Shown here: in pieces, positions 9,469 through 19,515 of the stretch | Layout of the letters: the number at the start of each line of letters is the position of its first letter | Position numbering within the stretch: position 1 is the first letter of the stretch | Assembly: GCA_012735535.1 (NCBI GenBank) | Contig: JAAYHC010000056.1 | Span: forward strand, 1-52,785 | DNA: 52,785 bases | Source: Bacillota bacterium | GTDB lineage: Bacteria > Bacillota > UBA5301 | Direction of reading: 5' to 3' | The notes under the pieces: generated by a model | What the model saw: the letters and a program-made list of their open reading frames with translations, nothing else | Database searches by the model: none | What the model was told of the DNA's origin: nothing | Program-made: the position numbers and the translations under genes

Positions 9469-10725
9469 TTGCTGGGAGCGCTCAAAAATGCATTCCGAAT
9501 TGCTGATCTGCGCCAGAAGCTAATCTTTACCGCGCTAATGCTGGTTGTTTACCGGATTGGTAGCTATATCCCCACACCTGGGGTTAATGCTTCAGATTTA
9601 GCTAATCAACTGGGGCAAGGTAGTATTTTCGGATTGCTCGACTTGTTTGCCGGTGGTGCTTTAGGACGGTTTACCATTTTTGCTCTTGGTGTAAACCCCT
9701 ACATTACATCCTCGATTATTTTTCAGTTATTGGGTTCGGTGATTCCGAGCCTGCAGGAGCTGGCCAAAGAGGGTATTGAGGGCCGCAAAAAGATTGCGCA
9801 GTACACCAGGTATGGTACAGTTGTCTTGGCGGTGATTCAGGCAATCGGTACGATGCTGGTTATCCAGCAGTATGGAGCGGTGAAAAACCCGGGCTTTGGT
9901 TCGGCCGTTGTGATTGTTTCGACGCTGACCGCCGGAACAATGTTCTTGATGTGGTTGGGCGAATTGATTACCGAGCGGGGCATCGGTAACGGGATTTCAC
10001 TCATTATTTTCTTCGGTATTATCGCCAGGCTGCCCGCAACAACCGTCACGATCATTCAGTCGGTAGGTAGCGGCGGTATCGGGATCTTTGCCGTACTGGC
10101 CTTCTTAGTGATCGCGTTGGCGATGATCGCCGGCGTGATTATGATGCAGGAGGCTCAGCGGAGGATACCTGTTCAGTATGCTAAAAGAGTGGTTGGGCGC
10201 AAGATGTATGGTGGTCAGTCAACCCATATTCCGCTGCGCGTGAACCAGGCAGGGGTGATTCCGGTTATTTTCGCCTCATCGGTACTAGTATTCCCGGTGA
10301 CAATTATGCAGTTTGTGCCGGGCTGGACCAAATATATTAACCTGTTTAGTCCGACCAGTTTGCTCTACAATGTCTTATACGCCCTGCTGATTGTCTTTTT
10401 CACCTATTTCTATGTGGCCATCACCTTCAACCCGATGGATGTGGCCGAGAACTTGCAAAAACAGGCGGGGTTTATTCCGGGGCTCAGACCGGGTCGGCCG
10501 ACCGCGGCTTATATTGAAAGAGTGCTTTCCCGCATTACTTTGGTCGGAGCGCTGTTTTTGGTGGTTATTTCGATCTTGCCGACCGTGCTGACCTCGCTGT
10601 TTGGGTTTGGAGCTTTTTACTTCGGGGGCACCTCCCTGCTGATTATGGTGGGTGTTGCTCTTGATACGATGCGCCAGATCGAAACCCATTTGCTGATGCG
10701 CCACTACGAAGGCTTCATTAAGTAG
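9469..10725 (+). CDS. secY: Protein translocase subunit SecY
   Basis: 418 aa, the channel subunit of the SecYEG translocon in the plasma membrane, with about ten hydrophobic helices. Landmarks are YIPTPGVNASDL after the first helix, the plug-region LGVNPYITSSIIFQLL, the RRIPVQYAKR loop, and MDVAENLQKQAGFIPGLRPG with PGRPTAAYIERVLSRIT near the cytosolic C5 loop that contacts SecA and the ribosome. TTG start at 9469 directly after the rplO stop; AGAGGTGA lies inside rplO. Coupled translation with L15 is likely. Confidence 0.97.
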   Translation: MLGALKNAFRIADLRQKLIFTALMLVVYRIGSYIPTPGVNASDLANQLGQGSIFGLLDLFAGGALGRFTIFALGVNPYITSSIIFQLLGSVIPSLQELAKEGIEGRKKIAQYTRYGTVVLAVIQAIGTMLVIQQYGAVKNPGFGSAVVIVSTLTAGTMFLMWLGELITERGIGNGISLIIFFGIIARLPATTVTIIQSVGSGGIGIFAVLAFLVIALAMIAGVIMMQEAQRRIPVQYAKRVVGRKMYGGQSTHIPLRVNQAGVIPVIFASSVLVFPVTIMQFVPGWTKYINLFSPTSLLYNVLYALLIVFFTYFYVAITFNPMDVAENLQKQAGFIPGLRPGRPTAAYIERVLSRITLVGALFLVVISILPTVLTSLFGFGAFYFGGTSLLIMVGVALDTMRQIETHLLMRHYEGFIK

Positions 10726-10744
10726 AGGACAGGGGGAAGAGCCG

Positions 10745-11416
10745 ATGAGGTTGATACTCTTGGGACCTCCGGGAGCCGGTAAAGGCACCCAGGCCCAGAA
10801 GATAGCGCGCGAATACGGCTTATATCATCTGTCGACCGGTGATGTCTTGCGGGAAGCATTGGAGGCAGGCACTGAGTTGGGCCGCCAAGCCAAAGCCTAT
10901 ATTGACAAGGGCGAACTGGTTCCGGATGAGGTCGTGATCGGTTTGGTTAAGGAAAAATTGGGGACCCCAGAGGTCTCGGCCACCGGATTTTTACTCGATG
11001 GTTTTCCGCGAACCTTAGCACAGGCCAAAGCCCTAGATGCGCTACTAGAAGAGCTTGATCAAGAGCTGGATGCGGTGGTCAATCTGGAAGTGCAGCCCTT
11101 AACCATCGTAGACCGTTTGGCCAAACGGAGAGTCTGCAAGCAATGCAAGGCCTCGTTTCACTTGGAGTTTAACCCGCCAATAGTCGCCGGGGTCTGCGAT
11201 TATTGTGGTGGTGAATTATATCAACGGTCTGATGACCAAGAAGAGACGATTCTCCGCCGCTTGAACGTTTACCAGCAACAAACCGAACCGCTGATCACCT
11301 ACTATGCTCAGCAGGACTTGGTGATTAACATTGACGGCGAACGTTCGGTTGACGAGGTGTCCCGGTTAATAGGCGAACAACTAGCAGAGTTGACCAATAA
11401 ACATGATTGTGCTTAA
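10745..11416 (+). CDS. adk: Adenylate kinase, zinc-lid type
   Basis: 223 aa. Catalyses ATP + AMP to 2 ADP in the cytosol. The P-loop GPPGAGKGTQ is at residues 7-16, the AMP-binding segment STGDVLREA follows, and the LID (about 127-165) has four cysteines (CKQC and CDYC) that bind structural zinc, as in many Gram-positive enzymes. DGFPRTLAQA is also conserved. The last 14 bases overlap the start of map in another frame. Confidence 0.98.
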   Translation: MRLILLGPPGAGKGTQAQKIAREYGLYHLSTGDVLREALEAGTELGRQAKAYIDKGELVPDEVVIGLVKEKLGTPEVSATGFLLDGFPRTLAQAKALDALLEELDQELDAVVNLEVQPLTIVDRLAKRRVCKQCKASFHLEFNPPIVAGVCDYCGGELYQRSDDQEETILRRLNVYQQQTEPLITYYAQQDLVINIDGERSVDEVSRLIGEQLAELTNKHDCA

Positions 11417-12152
11417 ATCAGAACGTGAACTAGAAATAATGCGCAAGGCGGGAGCAATTACCGCCAAGATTCTCCATGAGGTTGCTGAGGCCGTGCGACC
11501 AGGAATTCGCACTCTGGACCTGGATATACTGGCCTCGGAGCTGGCAACTAAATACGGAGCTAAAGCAGCTTTCAAGGGATACCATGGTTATCCGGCTTCG
11601 ATTTGTGTCTCCGTCGATGAGGAGGTCGTGCATGGTATCCCCGGAGAGCGCGTTCTTCGCGAGGGGCAGCTTGTTAGTCTGGATTTTGGGGTTCTATACA
11701 ATGGATATTATGGTGACTCCGCGATAACAGTACCGGTTGGCGAAGTTTCCGACGAAGCCAAGCGGTTAATCGAGGTCACGAGAACCGCTCTGGAAAAGGG
11801 GATCGAGCAAGCGGTGGTAGGTCGGCGCTTGAGCGATATCTCCCACGCGATTCAAACCTATGTAGAGGCAAACGGCTTTGCTGTGGTTCGCGATTACGTC
11901 GGCCACGGGATCGGGCGACAAATGCATGAAGCCCCGCCGGTACCTAACTTTGGCCTCCCCGACCGAGGCCCGCGGCTAAAAGAAGGTATGACACTGGCGA
12001 TTGAACCGATGGTTAATGTTTCTACATGGGAAGTTGAGGTTTTAGCGGATGGCTGGACGGTTGTGACCAAAGATCGATCGCTGTCGGCTCACTTCGAGCA
12101 CACAGTTGCTATTTTGGATGGCGGACCCGAGATTTTAACTCTAATGGAGTAG
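11403..12152 (+). CDS. map: Methionine aminopeptidase, type I
   Basis: 249 aa. Removes the initiator Met from nascent proteins after deformylation. The dinuclear metal site is visible: the Asp of LVSLDFGVLYNGYYGDSA (two Asp), His of GHGIGRQMHEAPPVPN, Glu of LAIEPMVN and Glu of HFEHTVAIL. This is the short type Ia form without an N-terminal zinc finger. It starts at ATG 11403 inside the end of adk, so the two are probably translationally coupled. Confidence 0.97.
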   Translation: MIVLKSERELEIMRKAGAITAKILHEVAEAVRPGIRTLDLDILASELATKYGAKAAFKGYHGYPASICVSVDEEVVHGIPGERVLREGQLVSLDFGVLYNGYYGDSAITVPVGEVSDEAKRLIEVTRTALEKGIEQAVVGRRLSDISHAIQTYVEANGFAVVRDYVGHGIGRQMHEAPPVPNFGLPDRGPRLKEGMTLAIEPMVNVSTWEVEVLADGWTVVTKDRSLSAHFEHTVAILDGGPEILTLME

Positions 12153-12166
12153 TGGGGGCTCGGTTG

Positions 12167-12508
12167 ATGCGGGATTTCCAAATTGGCCAACTTGTCACCT
12201 CGACAGCTGGACGAGACGCAGGGAACAACTACGTAATTATCGGTACTGATGGAGATATATACGTTTGGATTGCCGATGGGAAATACCGTCGGGTCGAAGA
12301 ACCCAAACGCAAGAACCGCAAACACCTGCGGGCGCATGAGGCGGTTTCGACCGAGATCCTCGAGCGTTTGCAGGCAGGCGAAAAAATCACAAACTCACTG
12401 GTCAGAAAGGTGCTGGCCGAGCTGGTTGCCGCCGCCGAGGCCGCCGGGCACCTGACCAACGACAAGGAGGCAGAAAGCCAATGCCCAAGGAAGACGTCAT
12501 CGAAGTAG
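12167..12508 (+). CDS. KOW-domain RNA-binding protein (L14e-like), downstream of map
   Basis: About 113 aa. The first 50 residues ([20 protein letters not shown], then a basic KRKNRKHLR tract) form the KOW/SH3-like domain found in a small conserved protein between map and infA in many Bacillota. Its role is unknown; ribosome association is inferred from context. A second half ([27 protein letters not shown]) looks helical. The last 28 bases overlap infA in another frame. The start ATG 12167 is preferred; an upstream GTG at 12152 overlaps the map stop and would add five residues. Confidence 0.85.
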   Translation: MRDFQIGQLVTSTAGRDAGNNYVIIGTDGDIYVWIADGKYRRVEEPKRKNRKHLRAHEAVSTEILERLQAGEKITNSLVRKVLAELVAAAEAAGHLTNDKEAESQCPRKTSSK

Positions 12509-12699
12509 AGGGCCGGGTGGTTGAGCCACTTCCCAACGCAATGTTCAAGGTTGAGTTGGACAATGGGCATACCATCTTAGCTCATATCAGTGGTAAAATG
12601 AGGATGCATTTTATTCGGATCCTCCCAGGTGACAGAGTGACTGTGGAACTTTCGCCTTATGACCTGACCAGGGGACGGATAACTTACCGCTACAAGTAA
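12481..12699 (+). CDS. infA: Translation initiation factor IF-1
   Basis: 72 aa OB-fold protein that occupies the 30S A site during initiation. [39 protein letters not shown] and RGRITYRYK are family hallmarks. GGAGG stands just upstream of the ATG, inside the reading frame of the KOW protein. Confidence 0.98.
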   Translation: MPKEDVIEVEGRVVEPLPNAMFKVELDNGHTILAHISGKMRMHFIRILPGDRVTVELSPYDLTRGRITYRYK

Positions 12700-12723
12700 A
12701 AGATGTAAGGGGGCTTGGTTCTG

Positions 12724-12837
12724 ATGAAGGTGCGCCCTTCGGTGAAACCAATCTGTGATAAATGTAAAGTTATCAAGCGGCACGGGCGAATTATGATTAT
12801 TTGCGAAAATCCTAAGCATAAACAGAAACAGGGTTAA
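12724..12837 (+). CDS. rpmJ: 50S ribosomal protein L36
   Basis: 37 aa, read by eye between infA and rpsM: it starts [20 protein letters not shown] and ends NPKHKQKQG before TAA. The C-C-C-H zinc ribbon (CDKC, then C and H) marks the zinc-binding form of L36. GGGGG precedes the ATG. Confidence 0.97.
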   Translation: MKVRPSVKPICDKCKVIKRHGRIMIICENPKHKQKQG

Positions 12838-12854
12838 GGGTAGGAGGTGGAAAC

Positions 12855-13223
12855 ATGGCTCGTATTGCCGGCGTCGATTTGCCCAGGGATAAGCGCGTAG
12901 AAGTTGCGTTGACGTATATTTACGGGATTGGTCCGGCCAAAGCCGCCGAGGTTTTAGCGGCCACCAAGGTTAATCCCGACACTCGCGTACGTGATCTTAC
13001 CGAAGATGAGATTGCCCGCCTTCGGGAAGTAATTGATAAGAACCTGATTGTTGAAGGTGACCTGCGTCGCCAAGTCAACATGAACATTAAACGTCTGATC
13101 GACATCGGTTGTTACCGCGGCTTGAGACATCGTCGCGGGCTGCCGGTGCGGGGGCAGAGAACTAAAACCAATGCCCGGACCAGAAAAGGTCCGAAACGTA
13201 CGATTGGTGGCAAGAAGAAATAA
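12855..13223 (+). CDS. rpsM: 30S ribosomal protein S13
   Basis: 122 aa. S13 contacts tRNA and L5 at the top of the 30S head. [30 protein letters not shown] and [20 protein letters not shown] are diagnostic. GTAGGAGGTGG precedes the ATG. First ribosomal protein of the alpha-operon part. Confidence 0.98.
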   Translation: MARIAGVDLPRDKRVEVALTYIYGIGPAKAAEVLAATKVNPDTRVRDLTEDEIARLREVIDKNLIVEGDLRRQVNMNIKRLIDIGCYRGLRHRRGLPVRGQRTKTNARTRKGPKRTIGGKKK

Positions 13224-13241
13224 CGAAGGGAGGCTTATCCA

Positions 13242-13634
13242 ATGGCTAAAGCACGGACAACGAGAACCCGTCGTAAAGAGCGTAAGAATATTGCGAGCGG
13301 CGTGGCTCACATCCGTTCTACATTTAATAACACGATTGTGACGATTACCGATAAAGAAGGCAACGTCATTTCCTGGTCAAGCGCAGGCAATATGGGCTTT
13401 AAAGGATCGCGCAAAGGCACTCCCTTCGCTGCCGGTATGGCCGCCGAGGCTGCTGCCAAAGCAGCAATGGAGCATGGCATGCGGGAAGTCGAGTGTTTTG
13501 TGAAGGGTCCGGGCTCAGGACGCGAAACGGCGATCCGTTCTTTGCAAGCAGCCGGCCTCAATGTGAACGCGATCCGGGATGTTACCCCGATTCCCCATAA
13601 CGGCTGCCGCCCGCCGAAACGGCGCCGGGTATAA
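13242..13634 (+). CDS. rpsK: 30S ribosomal protein S11
   Basis: 130 aa. S11 lies on the 30S platform near the E site. [19 protein letters not shown], the [19 protein letters not shown] segment and the C-terminal [18 protein letters not shown] are classical. GAAGGGAGG precedes the ATG. Confidence 0.98.
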   Translation: MAKARTTRTRRKERKNIASGVAHIRSTFNNTIVTITDKEGNVISWSSAGNMGFKGSRKGTPFAAGMAAEAAAKAAMEHGMREVECFVKGPGSGRETAIRSLQAAGLNVNAIRDVTPIPHNGCRPPKRRRV

Positions 13635-13664
13635 CTTATTTATCAGTGGAGGTGCAGCTAACTT

Positions 13665-14294
13665 ATGGCACGATATACAGAGTCGGTCTGTCGCCTGTGC
13701 CGACGGGAAGGTGAAAAGCTTTTTCTCAAAGGCGACAGATGTTATTCCGCAAAATGCTCCGTAGAAAGGCGTGCGTATGCGCCCGGACAGCACGGCCAGG
13801 GTCGTCGGGGCAAACCATCCGAGTATGGTATCCAGTTGCGCGAGAAGCAGAAGCTCCGCCGGATTTACGGTGTGCTTGAAGCCCAGATGCGGAGATATTT
13901 TGATCTGGCCGAGCGCAAGCAGGGAGTTACCGGTGAGAATTTGTTGCAATTGTTAGAGAGAAGATTGGACAATGTCGTTTATCGGCTGGGTTTTGCCGCT
14001 TCCAGAGCTGAAGCTCGCCAGTTGGTTCGACATGGTCACTTCACGGTTAATGGCAAGAAAGTCAATATCCCCTCCTACCAAGTTTCGGTCGGTGAGGAGA
14101 TTCAACTGCGGGAAAGTAGCAAGAAATCTACTCGCATCCAGCAACTCATCGAGGAACTGGGCGTCAGGTCCGTGCCGGAATGGCTCGAACTCGATGTGGA
14201 AAATACCAAGGGTCGTGTAGTTTCGCTGCCAACTCGCGAACAGATTGAAACTCCAATCCAGGAACACTTGATTGTTGAGTACTACTCTCGTTAA
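13665..14294 (+). CDS. rpsD: 30S ribosomal protein S4
   Basis: 209 aa primary 16S-binding protein, often the autogenous repressor of the alpha operon. An N-terminal Cys cluster ([18 protein letters not shown]; residues 9-31) is typical of zinc-binding S4. The S4 RNA-binding domain spans about residues 99-160 ([20 protein letters not shown], then [19 protein letters not shown]). The 14295-14360 gap before rpoA shows no clear structure. Confidence 0.98.
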   Translation: MARYTESVCRLCRREGEKLFLKGDRCYSAKCSVERRAYAPGQHGQGRRGKPSEYGIQLREKQKLRRIYGVLEAQMRRYFDLAERKQGVTGENLLQLLERRLDNVVYRLGFAASRAEARQLVRHGHFTVNGKKVNIPSYQVSVGEEIQLRESSKKSTRIQQLIEELGVRSVPEWLELDVENTKGRVVSLPTREQIETPIQEHLIVEYYSR

Positions 14295-14360
14295 GCGATT
14301 GTAGTCTGGCTAGCCCTCAGTAGATGGGCCATGGAGTGGCTAATTAGAGGAGGGTAATGA

Positions 14361-15302
14361 ATGATCGAAATTGAAAAGCCGAAAATTGAGATTGCTGAGT
14401 TAACCAGTAATTACGGAGAATTCATCGTTGAGCCGCTGGAGCGTGGATATGCTACCACACTCGGTAACTCACTGCGCAGAGTTCTCCTGTCTTCTCTCCC
14501 GGGAGCGGCGGTGACTTCAGTGCAGATCGACGGTGTGCTGCATGAATTTACCACTATCGAGGGTGTTGTTGAAGATGTAACCGACATCATCCTCAATCTT
14601 AAAGAGTTGCGCTTTAAAATGCACATCGATGAGCCGGTTGTGCTGCGCATTGACGCCGAAGGTGAAAAAGTGGTCACGGGAGCGGATATCATCCCTAATC
14701 CCGATGTTGAGGTGCTCAATCCGGAGCAGAAGATTGCTACTTTGGAAACCGGCGCCAGACTGCGGATGGAAATGACCGTCGAAAAAGGCCGGGGTTATGT
14801 TCCGGCAGAGCGCAATAAGAAGCCCGATATGCCGATCGGGGTTATTCCGGTTGATGCAATCTTTTCGCCGGTTAAGAAGGTCAACTTCATCGTTGAGGAT
14901 ACCCGTGTCGGTCAGGTAACCGACTACGACAAGTTGATTCTTAAAGTCTGGACCGACCAGAGCATTTCGCCGGATGAGGCTACCAGCCTATCGGCTAAGA
15001 TACTGGCTGAGCACTTAGACCTCTTCATCAATCTCGCCGAAGCGACCCAAAATGTCGAGATTATGGTCGAGAAGGAAGAGGAGCAAAAGAGCAAGCTGAT
15101 GGAGATGACGATCGAAGAATTAGACCTCTCTGTCCGCTCGTATAACTGCCTGAAACGGGCCGGGATTAATACCGTCGAGGAGCTGATTAAGAAGACTCCC
15201 GAAGAGATGATGAAAGTCCGTAACCTCGGCCGAAAATCACTGGCGGAGGTCAAAGCTAAACTAAGTGAACTGGGGCTCAGCCTGAGAGAATCCGAGGAGT
15301 AA
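14361..15302 (+). CDS. rpoA: DNA-directed RNA polymerase subunit alpha
   Basis: 313 aa. The N-terminal domain dimerises and nucleates core assembly ([20 protein letters not shown], then [19 protein letters not shown]). The C-terminal domain (about residues 245-310: [20 protein letters not shown], then [18 protein letters not shown]) binds UP elements and activators. AGGAGGG precedes the ATG at 14361. Confidence 0.98.
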   Translation: MIEIEKPKIEIAELTSNYGEFIVEPLERGYATTLGNSLRRVLLSSLPGAAVTSVQIDGVLHEFTTIEGVVEDVTDIILNLKELRFKMHIDEPVVLRIDAEGEKVVTGADIIPNPDVEVLNPEQKIATLETGARLRMEMTVEKGRGYVPAERNKKPDMPIGVIPVDAIFSPVKKVNFIVEDTRVGQVTDYDKLILKVWTDQSISPDEATSLSAKILAEHLDLFINLAEATQNVEIMVEKEEEQKSKLMEMTIEELDLSVRSYNCLKRAGINTVEELIKKTPEEMMKVRNLGRKSLAEVKAKLSELGLSLRESEE

Positions 15303-15328
15303 TTTGCAGGGGACGGAGGGTTGATTAG

Positions 15329-15667
15329 ATGAACAAGAAAAAGCTTGGACGCAGAACCGGCCATAGAATCGCCTTGTTTCGTAGTTTAGCCGTGGCACTC
15401 ATCAAGCATGAGAAGATCCAAACCACCGAAGCTAAAGCCAAGGCTTTGCGTCCTTACATGGATAAAATGATAACTCTGGCTAAGCGGGGAGACTTGCATT
15501 CGCGGCGGCAGGCAGCTGCTTTTCTGAATGATGCGGAGGCGGTCAAAAAACTCTTTGACTCGTTAGCGCCACGCTATACCGACCGAGCAGGGGGTTATAC
15601 CAGAATCATCAAAGTTGCTACGCGTCGGGGCGATGCAGCAGAAACCGCGATAATCGAGTTGGTCTAG
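15329..15667 (+). CDS. rplQ: 50S ribosomal protein L17
   Basis: 112 aa, located near the exit tunnel. [20 protein letters not shown], the [20 protein letters not shown] segment and [20 protein letters not shown] are typical. GGACGGAGGG precedes the ATG. The ecfA1 start is two bases after the stop codon. Confidence 0.98.
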   Translation: MNKKKLGRRTGHRIALFRSLAVALIKHEKIQTTEAKAKALRPYMDKMITLAKRGDLHSRRQAAAFLNDAEAVKKLFDSLAPRYTDRAGGYTRIIKVATRRGDAAETAIIELV

Positions 15668-15668
15668 G

Positions 15669-16514
15669 ATGGCGGCGCTGATTCGCATCGAGAACCTTTC
15701 GCATAGGTATGTAACTCGCGGTGGGGAGCAGGTTGAGGCTTTACGCGGCATTGACTTGACCATTGAAGAGGGCGAGTTTCTGGCTATCGTCGGCCACAAC
15801 GGTTCCGGCAAGTCGACCCTGGCTAAACACCTCAATGCCCTGTTGTTGCCGACAGAGGGGAAGGTCTGGGTCGACGGGTTGGATACCGCGGACCCCCAAA
15901 ATCTGTGGCAGGTCAGGCAGCGGGTTGGCATGGTCTTTCAGAACCCTGACAACCAGATTGTTGCGACAACGGTCGAAGAAGATGTAGCTTTCGGACCGGA
16001 AAATCTGGGGATTGACCCCGCAGAGATCAGGCGCAGGGTTGATGAAGCCTTGGCAGCCGTCGGGATGGCGGAGTACGCATTGCGTCCACCGCACAATCTG
16101 TCCGGAGGGCAAAAGCAAAGGGTCGCGATAGCCGGTGTTTTGGCGATGCGGCCCAAATGCATTGTTTTGGATGAGCCAACCGCTATGCTCGATCCGGTTG
16201 GCCGGGCCGAAGTCCTCCGCACCGTCCAAGAGTTAAACCGCACCGAGCGAATCACGGTCGTTTGGATCACCCATTTTATGAGCGAAGCTGCGGCCAGCGA
16301 TCGGGTCTGTGTCATGGATCGCGGCCGGATTAGTCTTCAAGGCGCACCAAAGCAGGTCTTTGCCAATGTCGAGAAGCTCAAACAACTGCACTTGGACGTA
16401 CCACAGGTTACCGAACTGGCGCATGTGCTGAAGAAAGCGGGAATGCCGGTTTCGCATGAGGTTCTGGATAAGGAGGAATTGGTCGAGCAACTGGTGCAGC
16501 AGTTAGTGGGGTAG
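15669..16514 (+). CDS. ecfA1: ECF transporter energy-coupling ATPase EcfA1
   Basis: 281 aa ABC ATPase of the shared group II ECF energising module, which powers vitamin and metal uptake through interchangeable S components. Walker [10 protein letters not shown] (about residue 39), Q-loop VFQNPDNQ, signature LSGGQKQR and Walker [13 protein letters not shown] are intact. Its place after rplQ, ahead of ecfA2 and ecfT, is the standard Bacillota layout. No S component is in the window. Confidence 0.97.
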   Translation: MAALIRIENLSHRYVTRGGEQVEALRGIDLTIEEGEFLAIVGHNGSGKSTLAKHLNALLLPTEGKVWVDGLDTADPQNLWQVRQRVGMVFQNPDNQIVATTVEEDVAFGPENLGIDPAEIRRRVDEALAAVGMAEYALRPPHNLSGGQKQRVAIAGVLAMRPKCIVLDEPTAMLDPVGRAEVLRTVQELNRTERITVVWITHFMSEAAASDRVCVMDRGRISLQGAPKQVFANVEKLKQLHLDVPQVTELAHVLKKAGMPVSHEVLDKEELVEQLVQQLVG

Positions 16515-16520
16515 GAACTA

Positions 16521-17390
16521 ATGACAGGCGAATTTGCAATCGTGGTAAAAAACTTGTCTTATACTTATAAGGCAAACACACCTTTGGCTAGTTCTGCTCT
16601 CCACGATATCAATCTTGAAATCTCCAAAGGTCAGTTTGTCGCAATCATCGGCCAGACCGGATCAGGGAAATCCACTTTTGTTCAGCACCTCAATGGATTG
16701 ATCCCGACCTCCGCCGGTCATATCTGGATTGACGGAGAAGACATCGGGGCCAAAGGTTATAATCTGAAAAATCTCCGACATAAAGTCGGTTTGGTGTTCC
16801 AGTATCCTGAGCACCAGGTTTTTGAAGAAACGGTCTTTGCTGATATTGCTTTTGGCCCGAAGAATCAGGGTTATTCCGGCGCTGAGTTGGAACGTAAAGT
16901 GCAGCGGGCCATGGAGTTGGTCAAGCTTGACTTTGCCGAGTTTAAAGACCGTTCTCCCTTGGAGCTGAGCGGCGGTCAGTTGCGGCGCGTGGCCATCGCC
17001 GGGGTTTTGGCCATGGAGCCAAGTATCATGATCTTGGATGAACCCACCGCCGGGCTGGATCCGCAAACCAGAGATGAGATCCTCGAGCAGATCGGTCGTT
17101 TACACGCAGAAACCGGGATAACCGTGCTGCTCGTTTCGCATAGTATGGAGGATGTTGCCAGACTCGCCGATTTGGTCGTCGTCTTCAACCAAGGGCGGAT
17201 CGCTCTGGAGGGTTCCCCGCGCGAGCTGTTTCAACATGAAGCGGAGTTAACGGCGCTCGGTCTGGGTGTCCCGGAGGTGGTCCGGGTCATGCTCGGTTTG
17301 AAAGCTAAGGGAGTAGAAGTTGATACGCGGGTGCTTTCGGTGCCGGAGGCGGCTGAGGAGATCATCCGGAGGTGGCGCAAGGATGCTTGA
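16521..17390 (+). CDS. ecfA2: ECF transporter energy-coupling ATPase EcfA2
   Basis: 289 aa, partner of EcfA1 in the heterodimeric ATPase. Walker A GQTGSGKST, Q-loop VFQYPEHQVFEETV, signature LSGGQLRR and Walker B IMILDEPTAGLD are visible. It overlaps ecfT by 8 bases (17383-17390), which suggests coupled translation of the membrane subunit. Confidence 0.97.
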   Translation: MTGEFAIVVKNLSYTYKANTPLASSALHDINLEISKGQFVAIIGQTGSGKSTFVQHLNGLIPTSAGHIWIDGEDIGAKGYNLKNLRHKVGLVFQYPEHQVFEETVFADIAFGPKNQGYSGAELERKVQRAMELVKLDFAEFKDRSPLELSGGQLRRVAIAGVLAMEPSIMILDEPTAGLDPQTRDEILEQIGRLHAETGITVLLVSHSMEDVARLADLVVVFNQGRIALEGSPRELFQHEAELTALGLGVPEVVRVMLGLKAKGVEVDTRVLSVPEAAEEIIRRWRKDA

Positions 17391-18174
17391 CGGAATTACC
17401 CTCGGACAATATATTCCCGGCGAATCGCTGGTGCACCGATTAGATCCGCGGACGAAGATAGTTATTTCCGTACTCTTAATTGTTTTATTGTTCTTGGTGA
17501 ACAGTTATTCCGGATACCTTCTGGTCGGCCTCGGTCTTTTGGGGATTATCGCTTTGTCCGGCATGCCGCTCCGCTTTGTCTTGCGCGGTTTGCGGCCCTT
17601 ACGGATCATCCTGGTTTTGACCTTTGTTCTCCATCTTTTCATGAACGAGGGTCGTGAACTCGCCAGAATCGGGCCATTGGTGGCGACTTATGAAGGTTTA
17701 CACAGAGGCATTCTCATGACGGTCAGGTTAGCTTTGCTGGTACTGGCTACCTCGCTCTTAACCTTGACAACTTCGCCGATTCGGCTGACCGATGGGCTTG
17801 AGGCGTTGTTAAATCCTTTGAAGCGTTTTGGAATGCCCGCGCATGAACTGGCGATGATGATGACGATCGCGCTCCGCTTTATCCCAACGCTTTTTGAGGA
17901 GACGGAGAAGATCATGAAGGCTCAGAAAGCACGGGGCGCAGATTTTGAAAGCGGTAAACTGACCGAGCGGGCCAAAAATTTGGTGCCTCTATTGGTGCCG
18001 CTGTTTGTCAGCGCTTTCCGCCGGGCCGATGAGTTGGCCATTGCGATGGAGGCGCGCTGCTACCGCGGTGGTGAAGGCCGCACCAAACTACGCCAACTCA
18101 AGATGCGCGCGGCCGATTATTGGTCTTTGACAATTGTCAGCGTTGTGAGTCTGGTCTTAGCGGTGTTATTTTAG
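17383..18174 (+). CDS. ecfT: ECF transporter transmembrane subunit EcfT
   Basis: 263 aa membrane scaffold that joins the two ATPases to the S component. Several hydrophobic helices start at about residue 25. The coupling-helix signatures are ALRFIPTLFEETEKIMKAQK, followed by ARGADF, and, near residue 225, AMEARCYRG. Start ATG at 17383 (MLDGITLGQYIPGESLVHRL) overlaps ecfA2, with CCGGAGGTGG upstream; longer in-frame versions would lie in ecfA2. Confidence 0.96.
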   Translation: MLDGITLGQYIPGESLVHRLDPRTKIVISVLLIVLLFLVNSYSGYLLVGLGLLGIIALSGMPLRFVLRGLRPLRIILVLTFVLHLFMNEGRELARIGPLVATYEGLHRGILMTVRLALLVLATSLLTLTTSPIRLTDGLEALLNPLKRFGMPAHELAMMMTIALRFIPTLFEETEKIMKAQKARGADFESGKLTERAKNLVPLLVPLFVSAFRRADELAIAMEARCYRGGEGRTKLRQLKMRAADYWSLTIVSVVSLVLAVLF

Positions 18175-18176
18175 CC

Positions 18177-18956
18177 ATGCCCAATATTAAATTGGTTATC
18201 AGCTATGATGGCACCGAATATCACGGCTTTCAGGTTCAGCCGGACGGAATCCGGACCATTCAAGGCGTCCTGGAGGAAACGATCACTGCTCTGACCGGAG
18301 AAGCGGTACGGCTGATTGGAGCGGGGCGGACCGATTCCGGGGTGCATGCTTTAGCGCAGGTGGTCAATTTTCACACAACCAGCCCGATTCCGGTTGAGCG
18401 GTGGCCGATTGCGCTAAACAACAAATTGCCCCAGGATATCCGAGTACTCAAGGCTGAAGAGGTGCCGGCAGATTTTCATGCCCGGTATAGCGCCCGGGCG
18501 AAGAGTTACCGCTATTTAATCGGAGTGGCTCCGCTGCCGAATCCGCTCCTTATGCGCTATACCTGGTGGGTGGGACAACCGTTGGATGTGCCCAAAATGG
18601 CGGAGGCAGCCGCGCATTTTCTGGGCAAGCAGGACTTTACTTCGTTTCAGACCGCCGGCAGCTCCGCTCAGACCGCAGTGCGCACGGTTTATCAATCGCA
18701 GTTCCGCGTCTTGTCAGGATTTGCCGGGCTGTTGGAGCCGGAGGCTCCCGACGCTGGCCAAATCGTGGCCTACGATATTACCGCAGATGGCTTTGTCTAT
18801 AACATGGTCCGGAACATCGTCGGACTGCTGTACCGTGTCGGGCTGGGCCTGATAGAACCGGCTGAGGTGCCGGGGATCATCGAGGCCAAGGATCGATCTG
18901 CCGTCGGTCGGTTAGCCCCCCCACAGGGCCTCTGGCTGACGAAGGTCTGGTATTAG
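18177..18956 (+). CDS. truA: tRNA pseudouridine synthase A
   Basis: 259 aa. Makes pseudouridine at positions 38-40 of the anticodon arm. LVISYDGTEYHGFQVQPDGI opens the protein; GAGRTDSGVHALAQV holds the catalytic Asp. NMVRNIVGLLYRVGLG is the conserved C-terminal motif. Start ATG 18177, two bases after the ecfT stop; no strong Shine-Dalgarno, so it probably depends on ecfT translation. Confidence 0.96.
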   Translation: MPNIKLVISYDGTEYHGFQVQPDGIRTIQGVLEETITALTGEAVRLIGAGRTDSGVHALAQVVNFHTTSPIPVERWPIALNNKLPQDIRVLKAEEVPADFHARYSARAKSYRYLIGVAPLPNPLLMRYTWWVGQPLDVPKMAEAAAHFLGKQDFTSFQTAGSSAQTAVRTVYQSQFRVLSGFAGLLEPEAPDAGQIVAYDITADGFVYNMVRNIVGLLYRVGLGLIEPAEVPGIIEAKDRSAVGRLAPPQGLWLTKVWY

Positions 18957-18962
18957 CAGAGC

Positions 18963-18992
18963 TTGACACTATATCCACCAATATATTAAAAT
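18963..18992 (+). promoter_or_regulatory. Promoter for rplM-rpsI
   Basis: TTGACA (18963-18968), 18 bases, then TAAAAT (18987-18992), about 35 bases before rplM and just after the truA stop. The -35 is consensus. It implies that L13-S9 is a separate transcription unit, although readthrough from truA is possible. Confidence 0.7.
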
Positions 18993-19025
18993 AACCTAGT
19001 GGTTTAAAGGAGGGAAACAGGCATC

Positions 19026-19469
19026 GTGAAAACTACCTATATGGCCAAACCCGGTGAAGTGCAGCGCAAGTGGTATGTTGTTGATGCAGAGGGTAAAACC
19101 TTGGGCCGCTTGGCAGCTAAGGTGGCTTCGATTTTACGGGGCAAGCACAAGCCAACATATACCCCCCATGTTGACACTGGCGATCACGTCATTATCATTA
19201 ATGCGGACAAAGTTGTTTTAACGGGGAAAAAAGCCTCGCAAAAGATGGTCTATACGCACAGTCAGTACCCCGGCGGGTTGAAAGCAAAACCCTATGGACG
19301 TTTGCTGGAGGAGAACCCCGAGAAAGCACTCCGCAGAACGATCTGGGGTATGTTGCCGAAGAACAGGCTGGGCCGGCAGATGGTGAAAAAACTGCACATC
19401 TATTCTGGGTCAGAGCATCCACATGCGGCGCAGCAGCCGGAAGTGTTACCGCTTTCTGATGTTAAGTAA
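19026..19469 (+). CDS. rplM: 50S ribosomal protein L13
   Basis: 147 aa early 50S assembly protein. [20 protein letters not shown], then [19 protein letters not shown] and the [20 protein letters not shown] segment identify it. GTG start at 19026 behind AAAGGAGGG. Confidence 0.98.
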   Translation: MKTTYMAKPGEVQRKWYVVDAEGKTLGRLAAKVASILRGKHKPTYTPHVDTGDHVIIINADKVVLTGKKASQKMVYTHSQYPGGLKAKPYGRLLEENPEKALRRTIWGMLPKNRLGRQMVKKLHIYSGSEHPHAAQQPEVLPLSDVK

Positions 19470-19515
19470 GTTTGGGATTAAATATTGTTAACCCTTCACG
19501 GGAGGAGGCGATAAG

